Positions 34,994 to 42,450 of a stretch of 64,000 bases of DNA are shown here, piece after piece. This DNA is from AP-15 sp035538335 (GTDB lineage: Bacteria; Pseudomonadota; Alphaproteobacteria; ATCC43930; CGMCC-115725): positions 186,001 through 250,000 of the forward strand of contig DATLKN010000008.1 of assembly GCA_035538335.1 (NCBI GenBank), read 5' to 3'. Under the pieces are notes generated by a model. The model ran no database searches. It saw only the letters and a list, made by a program, of their open reading frames with translations, and was not told the origin of the DNA. Position 1 is the stretch's first letter; each line of letters starts with the position of its first letter. A program made the position numbers and the translations under genes.

Positions 34994-36495
34994 AAGGGCT
35001 CGCGGGCGCGGCGGCGCTCGGCCTCGCGCTCGTTTCCGGCTGCACCGTCGGGCCCGACTACAAGCGGCCGGCGGCGCCGGTGCCGGCTGTCTTCAAGGAG
35101 GCGGCGGGCTGGAAGAAGGCGGCGCCCGAGGACGCCGCCGACCGCGGCCCTTGGTGGCATATCTACGGCGAACCCGAACTCGACCGGCTCGAGCCGCAGA
35201 TCGACGTCTCGAACCAGAACCTGAAGGCGGCCGAGGCCGCCTACCGGCAGGCGCGCGCGGTCGTCGCCGCCGCCGAGGCGCAATTCTTTCCGACGCTCGG
35301 CCTCACCGGTTCGGCGACGCGCAGCGGCAGCGGCCCCGGCTCCAACAGCGGCCGCCTCGCCGGCTTCTCGCGCGGCGGCTTCGCGCAGAACCTCTTCGCC
35401 GTCTCGGCCGATGCCAGCTGGGCGCCCGATCTCTGGGGCAAGATCCGCCGCACCGTCGAGAGCAATGTCGCCAGCGCCCAGGCGAGCGCCGCCGAGATCG
35501 CCTCGGCGCGATTGTCGGCGCAGTCGGAACTGGCGACGGATTATCTGGAACTGCGGATCGAGGACGCGCTGAAGCGGCTGCTCGACAGTACGGCCGCCGC
35601 CTATGCGCAATCGCTGGAAATCACCAAGAACCAGTTCAATGCCGGGATCGCCACCGGCTCCGATGTGGCGCAGGCGCAGGCGCAGTTGCAGACGACCGAG
35701 GCGCAGGCGGTCAATGTCGGCGTGTTGCGCGCGCAGCTCGTGCACGCGATCGCGATCCTTATCGGCAAGCCGCCGGCGGAGTTCTCGATAGCCGCCGCCC
35801 CGCGCGTCCCCGGCATCCCGGTGGTCCCCGCCGGAATCCCCTCGGCATTGCTCGAGCGCCGGCCCGACATCGCCGCCGCCGAACGGCAGATGGCCGCCGC
35901 CAATGCGCAGATCGGCGTCGCCGTCGCGGCCTATTACCCGAACGTCACCTTGTCCGGCGATTACGGGCTGCAATCGACGATGCTGGCGACCTTGTTCGAG
36001 GCCAAGAGCAATATCTGGTCGTTCGGCACGAACCTCGCCGAGACGGTGCTCGACTTCGGCGCCCGCGCCGCCGCCGTCGCCGAAGCGAAAGCGGCCTACC
36101 GGCAGAACGTCGCCAGCTACCGGCAGACCGTGCTCGCGGCCTTCCAGCAAGTCGAGGACCAGTTCGCCGCGCTGCGCATCCTCGCCGAGCAGCAGAAAGT
36201 GCAGGACCAGGCGGTCAAATCGGCGGAGGAGGCGGCGCGCCTCATTCTCAACGAATACAAGGCCGGCACCGTCGCCTATACGAGCGTCATCGTCGCCCAG
36301 GCGGCCGCCCTCGCCGACGAGGAGGCGGCGCTGACGGTCCGCCAGAACCGCTTGACCGCGAGCGTCGCGCTTATCCAGGCATTGGGCGGCGGCTGGAATG
36401 CGCGCGACCTGCCGACCCCGGCCGAGGTCAAGGACGAGGCAAAACCGTCAGGGAAGCAGGGCGCGGCCGCGCTCTCGGGGAACAATCCCCATTGA
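34990..36495 (+). CDS. NodT-family outer-membrane efflux lipoprotein
   Basis: TolC-like outer-membrane channel of 501 residues that completes the MdtABC-type pump. A lipoprotein leader (MKGLAGAAALGLALVSGC) places the acylated Cys at residue 18, followed by VGPDYKRPAAP as in NodT proteins. The helical barrel uses repeats QNLKAAEAAYRQARAVVAAAEAQFFP and VAVAAYYPNVTLSGDYG, and SALLERRPDIAAAERQM is the family signature. ATG 34990 overlaps the upstream stop by ATGA. Confidence 0.92.
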   Translation: MKGLAGAAALGLALVSGCTVGPDYKRPAAPVPAVFKEAAGWKKAAPEDAADRGPWWHIYGEPELDRLEPQIDVSNQNLKAAEAAYRQARAVVAAAEAQFFPTLGLTGSATRSGSGPGSNSGRLAGFSRGGFAQNLFAVSADASWAPDLWGKIRRTVESNVASAQASAAEIASARLSAQSELATDYLELRIEDALKRLLDSTAAAYAQSLEITKNQFNAGIATGSDVAQAQAQLQTTEAQAVNVGVLRAQLVHAIAILIGKPPAEFSIAAAPRVPGIPVVPAGIPSALLERRPDIAAAERQMAAANAQIGVAVAAYYPNVTLSGDYGLQSTMLATLFEAKSNIWSFGTNLAETVLDFGARAAAVAEAKAAYRQNVASYRQTVLAAFQQVEDQFAALRILAEQQKVQDQAVKSAEEAARLILNEYKAGTVAYTSVIVAQAAALADEEAALTVRQNRLTASVALIQALGGGWNARDLPTPAEVKDEAKPSGKQGAAALSGNNPH

Positions 36496-36586
36496 AATGC
36501 GCCGCCCCGGCATGCAACTTGCTGCGGCCGACCTGCCGGCGCAGCCCCAGGCGCGCGGCGATCCGCTTTCGAGGGAGGGGAGACGC

Positions 36587-37432
36587 ATGACCACAACCCG
36601 CCGCAGCCTGATCCGCACCGCCGGCGCCTTGACGGCGGTCGGCCTCTTCAACCTGCCGGTCCTGCGCCCGGCGCTGGGCGCGACCCTGCCCGAGATCAAG
36701 AAGCGCGGCTATATGGTGGTCGCCACCGAGGACGATTTCCGGCCCTTCGAATTCGTCGACAACGGCAACCCGACGGGCTACGACACCGAGCTGTTGAAGC
36801 TCCTCGCCAAATCCGCCCCCTTCAAGGTGCAGCAGGAGCGGATCCCGTGGAACGGCATCCTCGCCGGCGTCACCACCGGCAAGTACGATGCGGCCGTCAG
36901 CGCCGTCCTGATGACCAAGGAGCGCCTCGGCTTCCTCGATTTCTGCAGCCCCGTCGCCGAGGCGACCGACTACTACCTGAAGCGCAAGAACGACAACAAC
37001 ATCAACGCCATCAAGGATCTGAGCGGCAAGATTTGCGGCGTCGAGCAGGGCAGCGCGATGCTGGCGAAATTGCCGCAGCTCGAAGCGATGCTGCAGAAGA
37101 CGGGCGGCAAGATGGGCAAGGTCGTGCAGTACGTCTCCTACCCCGAGGCGTATCAGGACCTCGCGATCGGCCGCATCGACTACGTCGTCAACACGCTGAT
37201 CAACCTGCGCACGATGGTGCGCGAGCATCCGACCCAGTTCGCCGTCGGCCAGCCGGTGTCGAGCACGACCTACATCGCCTGGGCCGTCAAGAAGGGCAAC
37301 AAGGGCGTTCTCGACTTCATCGACGCCTTCCTCATGAAAGAGCGCAAGAACGGGCAGATGTATGCGCTGCAGGAAAAGTGGCTCGGCCAGTCCTTCAAGA
37401 ACATGCCGGTGAACTGGACCCCGACGGACTAG
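36587..37432 (+). CDS. ABC transporter substrate-binding protein (polar amino acid type)
   Basis: Periplasmic binding protein of 281 residues from ATG 36587, preceded by GAGGGAGGGGAG. The leader is TRRSLIRTAGALTAVGLFNLPVL. The mature cluster-F binding protein begins with IKKRGYMVVATEDDFRPFEFVDNGNPTGYDTELL, a form typical of extracellular solute-binding family 3. NAIKDLSGKICGVEQGSAML and RIDYVVNTLINL follow. The ligand is not determined; a polar amino acid is usual. The permease genes follow after a 153-base gap containing an inverted repeat. Confidence 0.9.
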   Translation: MTTTRRSLIRTAGALTAVGLFNLPVLRPALGATLPEIKKRGYMVVATEDDFRPFEFVDNGNPTGYDTELLKLLAKSAPFKVQQERIPWNGILAGVTTGKYDAAVSAVLMTKERLGFLDFCSPVAEATDYYLKRKNDNNINAIKDLSGKICGVEQGSAMLAKLPQLEAMLQKTGGKMGKVVQYVSYPEAYQDLAIGRIDYVVNTLINLRTMVREHPTQFAVGQPVSSTTYIAWAVKKGNKGVLDFIDAFLMKERKNGQMYALQEKWLGQSFKNMPVNWTPTD

Positions 37433-37479
37433 CCTGATGGCGGCTCGGCGCATGTTTCGCCCACTCCGACAGGATTATT

Positions 37480-37560
37480 CGTCGCCCCCGCGCAAGCGGG
37501 GGTCCAGGGCAACGGCTCTTCGCTCGCCTCTGGGCTCCCGCTTTCGCGGGAACGACGATC
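37480..37560. repeat. Paired inverted-repeat element between SBP and permease genes
   Basis: Two divergent copies of a GTCGTC-CCCGCG-AA-GCGGG-CCAG type unit face each other over about 80 bases: the left unit has CCCCCGCG and GCGGGGG arms, the right unit has CTCCCGCTTTCGCGGGAAC. Each unit forms a small hairpin and together they form a larger one. It might attenuate or stabilise the SBP transcript relative to the permeases. Confidence 0.65.
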
Positions 37561-37585
37561 TGATCGGTCGCAAAATGCTCTGACC

Positions 37586-38230
37586 ATGTCGGGAGCCAAC
37601 TGGCTCGCGCTTCTGCAAGGCGGCGGCATCACCGCGGTGGTGTCGCTCGCCGGCATCGCGATCGGCCTGCCGTTCGGCCTCTTGCTCGCGGTGCTGCGCT
37701 GGCTCAGGGTGCCGGTGCTGGCGCAGGCGGCGGCGGTCTATGTCAGCGTCGTGCGCGCCGCGCCGGCAGTGACGCTCGGGCTCCTCATCTTCTTCGCGCT
37801 GCCGACGATCGGCATCGAGATCGGCCCGATCCCGGCCGGCATCGCGACGCTCGCGATCTCGACCTCGGCCTTCGACTGCGAGATCTTCCGCGGCGGCCTC
37901 GCGGCTTTCCCGCGCGACCAGCTGGAGGCGGCGATGAGCTTCGGCATGCCGGCGATATTGCGCTTTCGCCGCATCGTGCTGCCGCAGGTGTTGCGCAACG
38001 TGCGCCCGGCGCTGATCAACGAGATGACGCTCATCGTCAAGGCGAGCCCGGCGATCGCGGTGATGGGCGTCGTCGACATCACGCGCGCCGCCGTCGAGAT
38101 CGGCGCCGCCACCTATCGCCCGCTGCCGCCTTTCCTCGCCGCGCTGGTGCTCTACAGCCTCTTCGTGCTGGTCTTCGTCGTGCTGCAGCGCACGGCCGAG
38201 CGGCGCGCCCGCGCCGAGGCCGTCGCATGA
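37586..38230 (+). CDS. Amino acid ABC transporter permease 1
   Basis: A 214-residue inner-membrane permease with about five helices, of the HisM/GlnP type. The cytoplasmic coupling loop contains the family EAA-type motif (DQLEAAMSFGMPAILRFRRIVLPQVLRN). Strongly hydrophobic helices AVVSLAGIAIGLPFGLLLAVL and TLGLLIFFALPTIGIEIG flank it. Its stop overlaps the next permease's ATG. It works with permease 2 and the ATPase below. Confidence 0.9.
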   Translation: MSGANWLALLQGGGITAVVSLAGIAIGLPFGLLLAVLRWLRVPVLAQAAAVYVSVVRAAPAVTLGLLIFFALPTIGIEIGPIPAGIATLAISTSAFDCEIFRGGLAAFPRDQLEAAMSFGMPAILRFRRIVLPQVLRNVRPALINEMTLIVKASPAIAVMGVVDITRAAVEIGAATYRPLPPFLAALVLYSLFVLVFVVLQRTAERRARAEAVA

Positions 38231-38883
38231 GCCGCGGCTGGCTGATCGTCTGGATGCACAGGGGCGAACTCCTCGCCGGGCTGGCGACGACGCTGTGGAT
38301 CTCGGTCCTCGCCTCGCTCGCCTCGCTCGCGCTCGGCGCCCTCTTGTCGATCGCGCTGATGTCGCGGCACCGGATGACGGCGCGGACGGCGCGGTCGTTC
38401 GTCGATACGATGCGCTGCGTGCCGTTTCTGCTCTTCGTCTATGTCGTCTATTATGGGCTGCCGTCTTTCGGCATTGTGCTCGGCAATTGGACCGCGGGGC
38501 TCGCGTCGCTGATCGTCTACAACACCGGCTATATGGGCGAACTGATCGCCGCCGCCTGGCGCGCCCTGCCGCGCGAGACGATCGAGGCGGGGCATGCCTT
38601 CGGCTTTCACCGCTTCACGCTCTTCCGCTGCATCATCCTGCCGCCGGTGGCGCTGACCGCCGCTCCGATGATCGGCAACCAGGTGGTGCAGATCGTCAAG
38701 GATTCGGCGTTTCTGACGATCATCGCGGTGGCCGAGCTGACGCACGCCGCGACCAACATCCAGTCCTTCTATTTCGTGCCGTTCGCCGCCTTTCTCTCGG
38801 CCGTGCTGCTCTACTGGGCGCTGTGCGTCGCGATCGAAAGCGGCGTCGGGCTCGTGCAGGCGGTGGCGGAGCGCCGGCGGTGA
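38227..38883 (+). CDS. Amino acid ABC transporter permease 2
   Basis: A 218-residue permease of the HisQ/GlnP type, starting at ATG 38227 overlapping the previous stop. The EAA loop reads RETIEAGHAFGFHRFTLFRCIILPPVALTAAP. Helices include GLATTLWISVLASLASLALG and LIVYNTGYMGELIAAAW. The stop overlaps the GTG of the ATPase gene (GTGA), indicating one transcript. Confidence 0.9.
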   Translation: MSRGWLIVWMHRGELLAGLATTLWISVLASLASLALGALLSIALMSRHRMTARTARSFVDTMRCVPFLLFVYVVYYGLPSFGIVLGNWTAGLASLIVYNTGYMGELIAAAWRALPRETIEAGHAFGFHRFTLFRCIILPPVALTAAPMIGNQVVQIVKDSAFLTIIAVAELTHAATNIQSFYFVPFAAFLSAVLLYWALCVAIESGVGLVQAVAERRR

Positions 38884-39677
38884 CAGCGCCGCTCTTGGAG
38901 GTCAGGCGGCTGCGCAAATGCTTCGGCGCGCACGTCGTCCTCGACGACATCGACATGGCTGTGGCGAAGGGCGAGACGGTGTGCATCCTGGGGCCGTCCG
39001 GCGCCGGGAAATCGACGCTTCTGCGCTGCCTCAACTGGCTCGAAAAGCCGGACGCCGGCACGATCCTTCTCGGCGGCAAGCGCATCGGTCACCGGCCCGG
39101 CAGCGAGGCGCCGATGCGCGATGCCGAACTCGCGCACATGCGCACGCGCATGGGCATGGTGTTCCAGCAATTCGCGCTGTGGCCGCATCTGAATGTGCTG
39201 CAGAACGTCATGGAGGCGCCGGTGCATGTGCAGCGCCGGCCGCGCGCCGAGGTGCGCGCCGAGGCCGAGGCGCTGCTCGACAAGGTCGGTCTTCTCGACA
39301 AGCGCGCAGCTTACCCGGCGCATCTCTCCGGCGGCCAGAAGCAGCGCGTCGGCATCGCCCGCGCGCTCGCCATGCGCCCGGAACTCTTGCTCTTCGACGA
39401 GCCGACCAGCTCGCTCGATCCCGAACTCGTCGGCGAGGTGCTCTCCGTCATGGCGGCGCTGCGCCGCGACGGCATGACGATGCTCGTCGTCACGCACGAG
39501 ATGGGCTTCGCGCGCGAGGCGGCGAGCCGCGTCGTGCTGCTCGACCAGGGCCGCGTCGTCGAGGAGGACACCCCCGAGCGCTTTTTCACCGCGCCGCGCG
39601 CCGAGCGCACGCGGCAATTCCTCGCCCGCTACGCCAGTTCGCTCTCACCCAACCCTCCGCGCCGGGTGCCCGCATGA
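38880..39677 (+). CDS. Amino acid ABC transporter ATP-binding protein
   Basis: A 265-residue ATPase. Walker A is GPSGAGKST, the Q-loop lies in MVFQQFALWPHL, the signature is LSGGQKQR, Walker B is LLLFDEPTSSLD, and the switch His is in VVTHEMGFAREAA. GTG 38880 shares bases with the permease stop. It ends with a Pro-rich tail (LSPNPPRRVPA) and overlaps the RidA gene by ATGA. The substrate is that of the nearby binding protein. Confidence 0.94.
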   Translation: MTAPLLEVRRLRKCFGAHVVLDDIDMAVAKGETVCILGPSGAGKSTLLRCLNWLEKPDAGTILLGGKRIGHRPGSEAPMRDAELAHMRTRMGMVFQQFALWPHLNVLQNVMEAPVHVQRRPRAEVRAEAEALLDKVGLLDKRAAYPAHLSGGQKQRVGIARALAMRPELLLFDEPTSSLDPELVGEVLSVMAALRRDGMTMLVVTHEMGFAREAASRVVLLDQGRVVEEDTPERFFTAPRAERTRQFLARYASSLSPNPPRRVPA

Positions 39678-40060
39678 CCGAGCCGATATTCCACATGCAG
39701 GCCGGCGCGCCGCCGCCGGTCGCTCCCTACAGCCATCTCGTCGAAGTGGACGGCTGGCTCTTCGTCACCGGCCAGATCGCGAGCGAGGCCGAGGGCGACC
39801 CGTTGCCCGAGGGCATCGAGGCGCAGACGCGCAAAGTGATTGAGAACCTCCGCCGCGTCCTCGAAGGCGTCGGCGCCAGCCTCGGCAACGTCGTCGCGGT
39901 GCGCGCCTTCCTCACCGATTTCGAGCGCGACTACGCCGCCTTCAACCGCGTCTACGAGGGGTATTTCGCGCCCGGCCGGCTGCCCGCCCGCACCACGATC
40001 GGGGTCACGGCCCTGGCGCGCGGCGGCATCCTCGAGATCGACATGATCGCCCGGCGCTGA
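39674..40060 (+). CDS. RidA-family enamine/imine deaminase
   Basis: A 128-residue YjgF/YER057c/UK114 protein; members hydrolyse reactive enamines formed by PLP enzymes. The core is seen in PVAPYSHLVEVDGWLFVTGQIA, RKVIENLRRVLEGVGASLGNVVAVRAFLTD, and PARTTIGVTALARGGILEIDMIA. An Arg near position 110 (the substrate-binding Arg) is present in PARTTIG. Translational coupling (ATGA) to the amino acid ABC operon suggests it protects against products of the imported substrate, which is an inference. Confidence 0.9.
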   Translation: MTEPIFHMQAGAPPPVAPYSHLVEVDGWLFVTGQIASEAEGDPLPEGIEAQTRKVIENLRRVLEGVGASLGNVVAVRAFLTDFERDYAAFNRVYEGYFAPGRLPARTTIGVTALARGGILEIDMIARR

Positions 40061-40100
40061 TCGAGCGATAATTGCCCGTGGCGGCAGCCCCTTGCCCCGT

Positions 40101-40146
40101 CCCCACCCTAACCCTCCCCCGCAAGCGGGGGAGGGTTAGGGTGGGG
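40101..40146. repeat. Perfect 22-base inverted repeat
   Basis: CCCCACCCTAACCCTCCCCCGC and its exact complement are separated by AA; the element occupies the gap between RidA and the converging DUF1989 gene. The same left arm occurs at 25314. No T-run follows, but the hairpin may bound both transcripts. Confidence 0.85.
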
Positions 40147-40189
40147 GAAACGCGGGCCCTCACAGCGGGATGGGGACAGGCGGCTTCCC

Positions 40190-40789
40190 TCACCCCCGCT
40201 CGACGACAATTTCGATCGGGGTCGGGGCAAATCCCGCGGCGGGGTTGTGGCGCTGCGGACAATTCGACAAGACAGCGATAACCGGCATCTCGGCGCGCAA
40301 CTCGACATGGTCGCCGGGCTTCGACAGGCCCGGCTCGATCGCCATCGAGCCGTCCTCCTTGACCGGCACATACATGAAGAAATTGACGTTGGCCGCGATG
40401 TCGGCGGGCGACAGCGACCAGCGCGCGAGCTCCGCGACGAAATTGGCGTGGCAGCTCGGCGTGTCGGCGACGCCGTAGCGCGCCAGATTGCTCCAGCCGC
40501 TGCAGCAGCCGCCTATCGTGTCGTGCCGGCCGACCGTGTCCTCGACGATGGTCAGCATCGCCTTGGCCCGGTCGGAATAGAGCTTCGCGCCCTTGCCGAG
40601 ATAGATCGAGCCGTTCAATTTCATCGTGTTGGCGGCGTTGTAGCGGTCGGCCGGCAGGCTCGCCGAATAGGCGAGGAAATCGACCGCCTGCTGCCCCTCG
40701 AGATCGACGATGCGCAGCCGGTCGCCCGTCTCGAGCCGCGTCGAGAAGCGCCCGCCGGCCTCGATCGTCCGCCGGAGCAATTCGCTCAT
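40190..40789 (-). CDS. Urea-carboxylase-associated DUF1989 family protein
   Basis: A 199-residue DUF1989 protein, a family linked to urea amidolyase/carboxylase and guanidine metabolism. It begins near IEAGGRFSTRLETGDRLRIVDLEGQQAVDF and has AANTMKLNGSIYLGKGAKLYSDR, GGCCSGWSNLARYG with conserved cysteines, and VNFFMYVPVKEDGSM. Paired DUF1989 proteins usually accompany urea carboxylase; no such enzyme lies nearby. It converges on the ABC/RidA operon. Confidence 0.85.
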   Translation of the reverse strand: MSELLRRTIEAGGRFSTRLETGDRLRIVDLEGQQAVDFLAYSASLPADRYNAANTMKLNGSIYLGKGAKLYSDRAKAMLTIVEDTVGRHDTIGGCCSGWSNLARYGVADTPSCHANFVAELARWSLSPADIAANVNFFMYVPVKEDGSMAIEPGLSKPGDHVELRAEMPVIAVLSNCPQRHNPAAGFAPTPIEIVVERG

Positions 40790-40867
40790 GGCTCAACCCT
40801 CCGCAGGATTGCGTCGGCGGCAGCCTAGCTTTCGAGAGAGCCGGCGTCGAGGTAACACTCTATCCCG

Positions 40868-41771
40868 ATGCCGCTCACCCGCCGCCTTTCGACCGGCCCG
40901 CTGATCGCCGCGATCTTCGTCGGACAGGTGCTCGGCATGGCGGGAGCGATGTCGTTTCCGGCGCTGCTGCCGAGTTTCCAGCGGCTATGGTCGCTGTCGG
41001 GCGCGCAATCGGGTTTCGTCAGCGGCGTCTATTTCGCCGGCTATCTCGTCGGCGTGCCGGTATTGAGCACGCTGACCGACCGCGTCGATCCGCGCCGCAT
41101 CTATATCGGCTCGCTCTTCCTCGGCGCCGCCGCGGCGGCGGGCTTCGCGCTTCTCGCCCACGGCGTCTTGAGCGCCCTACTGTGGCGCTTCCTGCAAGGC
41201 CTCGGCTTCGGCGGCACGCATATGCCGGGCCTCAGAGCGCTGAGCGACGTGGTGCCGTTGTCGCGCCAGCCACGCGCGGTCGCCGTCTACACCGCGACCT
41301 TCACGGTCGGCGCGAGCCTCTCTTTCGCGTTCTCGGGCGCGCTCGCCGCGGCTTTCGGCTGGCGCGCCGGTTTTCTGCTGCTGGCATTGGGGCCGCTCTG
41401 CGGCGCCGCGCCCGCGGCATGCCGAATTCGGCTGGCTGCCGCCGCTGCGCACACTCTTCGGCAACCGCCGCGCCTTTCTCTATGTCGGCGCCTATGCGCT
41501 GCACAACGGCGAGAGTTCGCTGATCCGTAGCTGGATCGTCGCGCTGCTCGTCTTCGCCGCCGAGCCCGAGCGCCGCGGCGCCTTTCTTGCCGTGCATGCG
41601 CTCGCCGGCTTCGGCGCCGCGGCTTTGTCGCCCGTGCTCTTCGGCCTGGTTCTAGATCTCGCCGGCGGCAGCGGCCGCGGCGCGGCATGGCTCGCGGCGA
41701 TCGCCGCCGCGGCCGTCGTCAACGCGCTGTGGCCGCTCGCCTATCTGCGAGGCCGCCTCGATCAGGGTTGA
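40868..41771 (+). pseudogene. Degenerate MFS transporter (frameshift plus internal loss)
   Basis: The first half, about 180 residues, reads as an MFS protein: MPLTRRLSTGPLIAAIFVGQ, GVPVLSTLTDRVDPRRIYIG and RFLQGLGFGGTHMPGLRALS. Between about 41400 and 41420, in a GC-rich run, the frame changes by one base. The second half then continues in the new frame as HAEFGWLPPLRTLFGNRRAF, RSWIVALLVFAAE and PERRGAFLAVHALAGFGAA to TGA 41769-41771. The total of about 300 residues is about 100 short: the stretch joining SWIVALLVFAA to EPERRGAFLAV lacks the usual intervening helices. Both faults suggest a pseudogene, not only a sequencing error. Confidence 0.75.
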
Positions 41772-42244
41772 TATCTGAGGCTCATGCCCTCGACGCCGGC
41801 CGCCACGTCGAGCCCGCTCTGGCCTTCGACGCTGACCGGCTGCAAGGTGAAAGACCGGCCGCTGCCGCCGACCAGCACGTTGGCGCCGGCGCCGACCCCG
41901 ACCGCGGCGCTGCCGGTGACGCCGGTATAGTTGCCGGTCAGCATGCCGCGCGCCGGTCCCGGCGCGCCGTTCGGCGAGATCACGTCCCAGACCAGCCGGC
42001 CGCCGTTCAGATAGCCGATGTCCATGCCGAATTTCGACACCGTGCCGGCATAGTGCTCGGGCCCGGCGGGGCCGCTGTAGGTGCAGGACAACGGGCGCAC
42101 CGAGCCGATGATGTAGCCGGGGCCGCCGCCGATGTTGCAGGCCAGCATGCCGACATCTACCGCCGCCCGGGCCGAGGCCGCGAGCGACAGCGCCGCGATG
42201 GCCGCGCCGGCCGCCGCGATGAACGGACGAGCATACCCATGCAT
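41762..42244 (-). CDS. Exported DUF992 protein
   Basis: A 160-residue DUF992 protein with a signal peptide (YARPFIAAAGAAIAALSLAASARA) and the family core VDVGMLACNIGGGPGYIIGS, LSCTYSGPAGPEHYAGTVSKFG, and ALWVVVAP-like VWDVISPNG. Function is unknown. The ATG at 42244 has an ideal ribosome-binding site (AAGGAGGG, 7 bases upstream). The 3' end overlaps the degenerate MFS gene by 10 bases. Family assignment comes from the N-terminal motif and length. Confidence 0.85.
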   Translation of the reverse strand: MHGYARPFIAAAGAAIAALSLAASARAAVDVGMLACNIGGGPGYIIGSVRPLSCTYSGPAGPEHYAGTVSKFGMDIGYLNGGRLVWDVISPNGAPGPARGMLTGNYTGVTGSAAVGVGAGANVLVGGSGRSFTLQPVSVEGQSGLDVAAGVEGMSLRYQP

Positions 42245-42450
42245 GTGATCACCCTCCTTGAGTGACGCATCCGGGTTGACGCATGCGCCGGCTGTTCGCC
42301 GCCGCGCCTCAACCCATGTCGTAAACATTGAGGCGGGCGAAAAATCCGGAACGATCCGGGCGCTGCGGCAAAGCGCACCGGCGCGCGCCGGATTGACAGG
42401 CACCCTCCGGCGTCCGAAGACTGCGGCTTTTCGCGGGAAAAGAGGCGGGC

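Noticed and set aside
37480..37560. CRISPR-like repeats
   Set aside because: Copies are inverted and only two; there are no regularly spaced direct repeats and no cas genes in the window.
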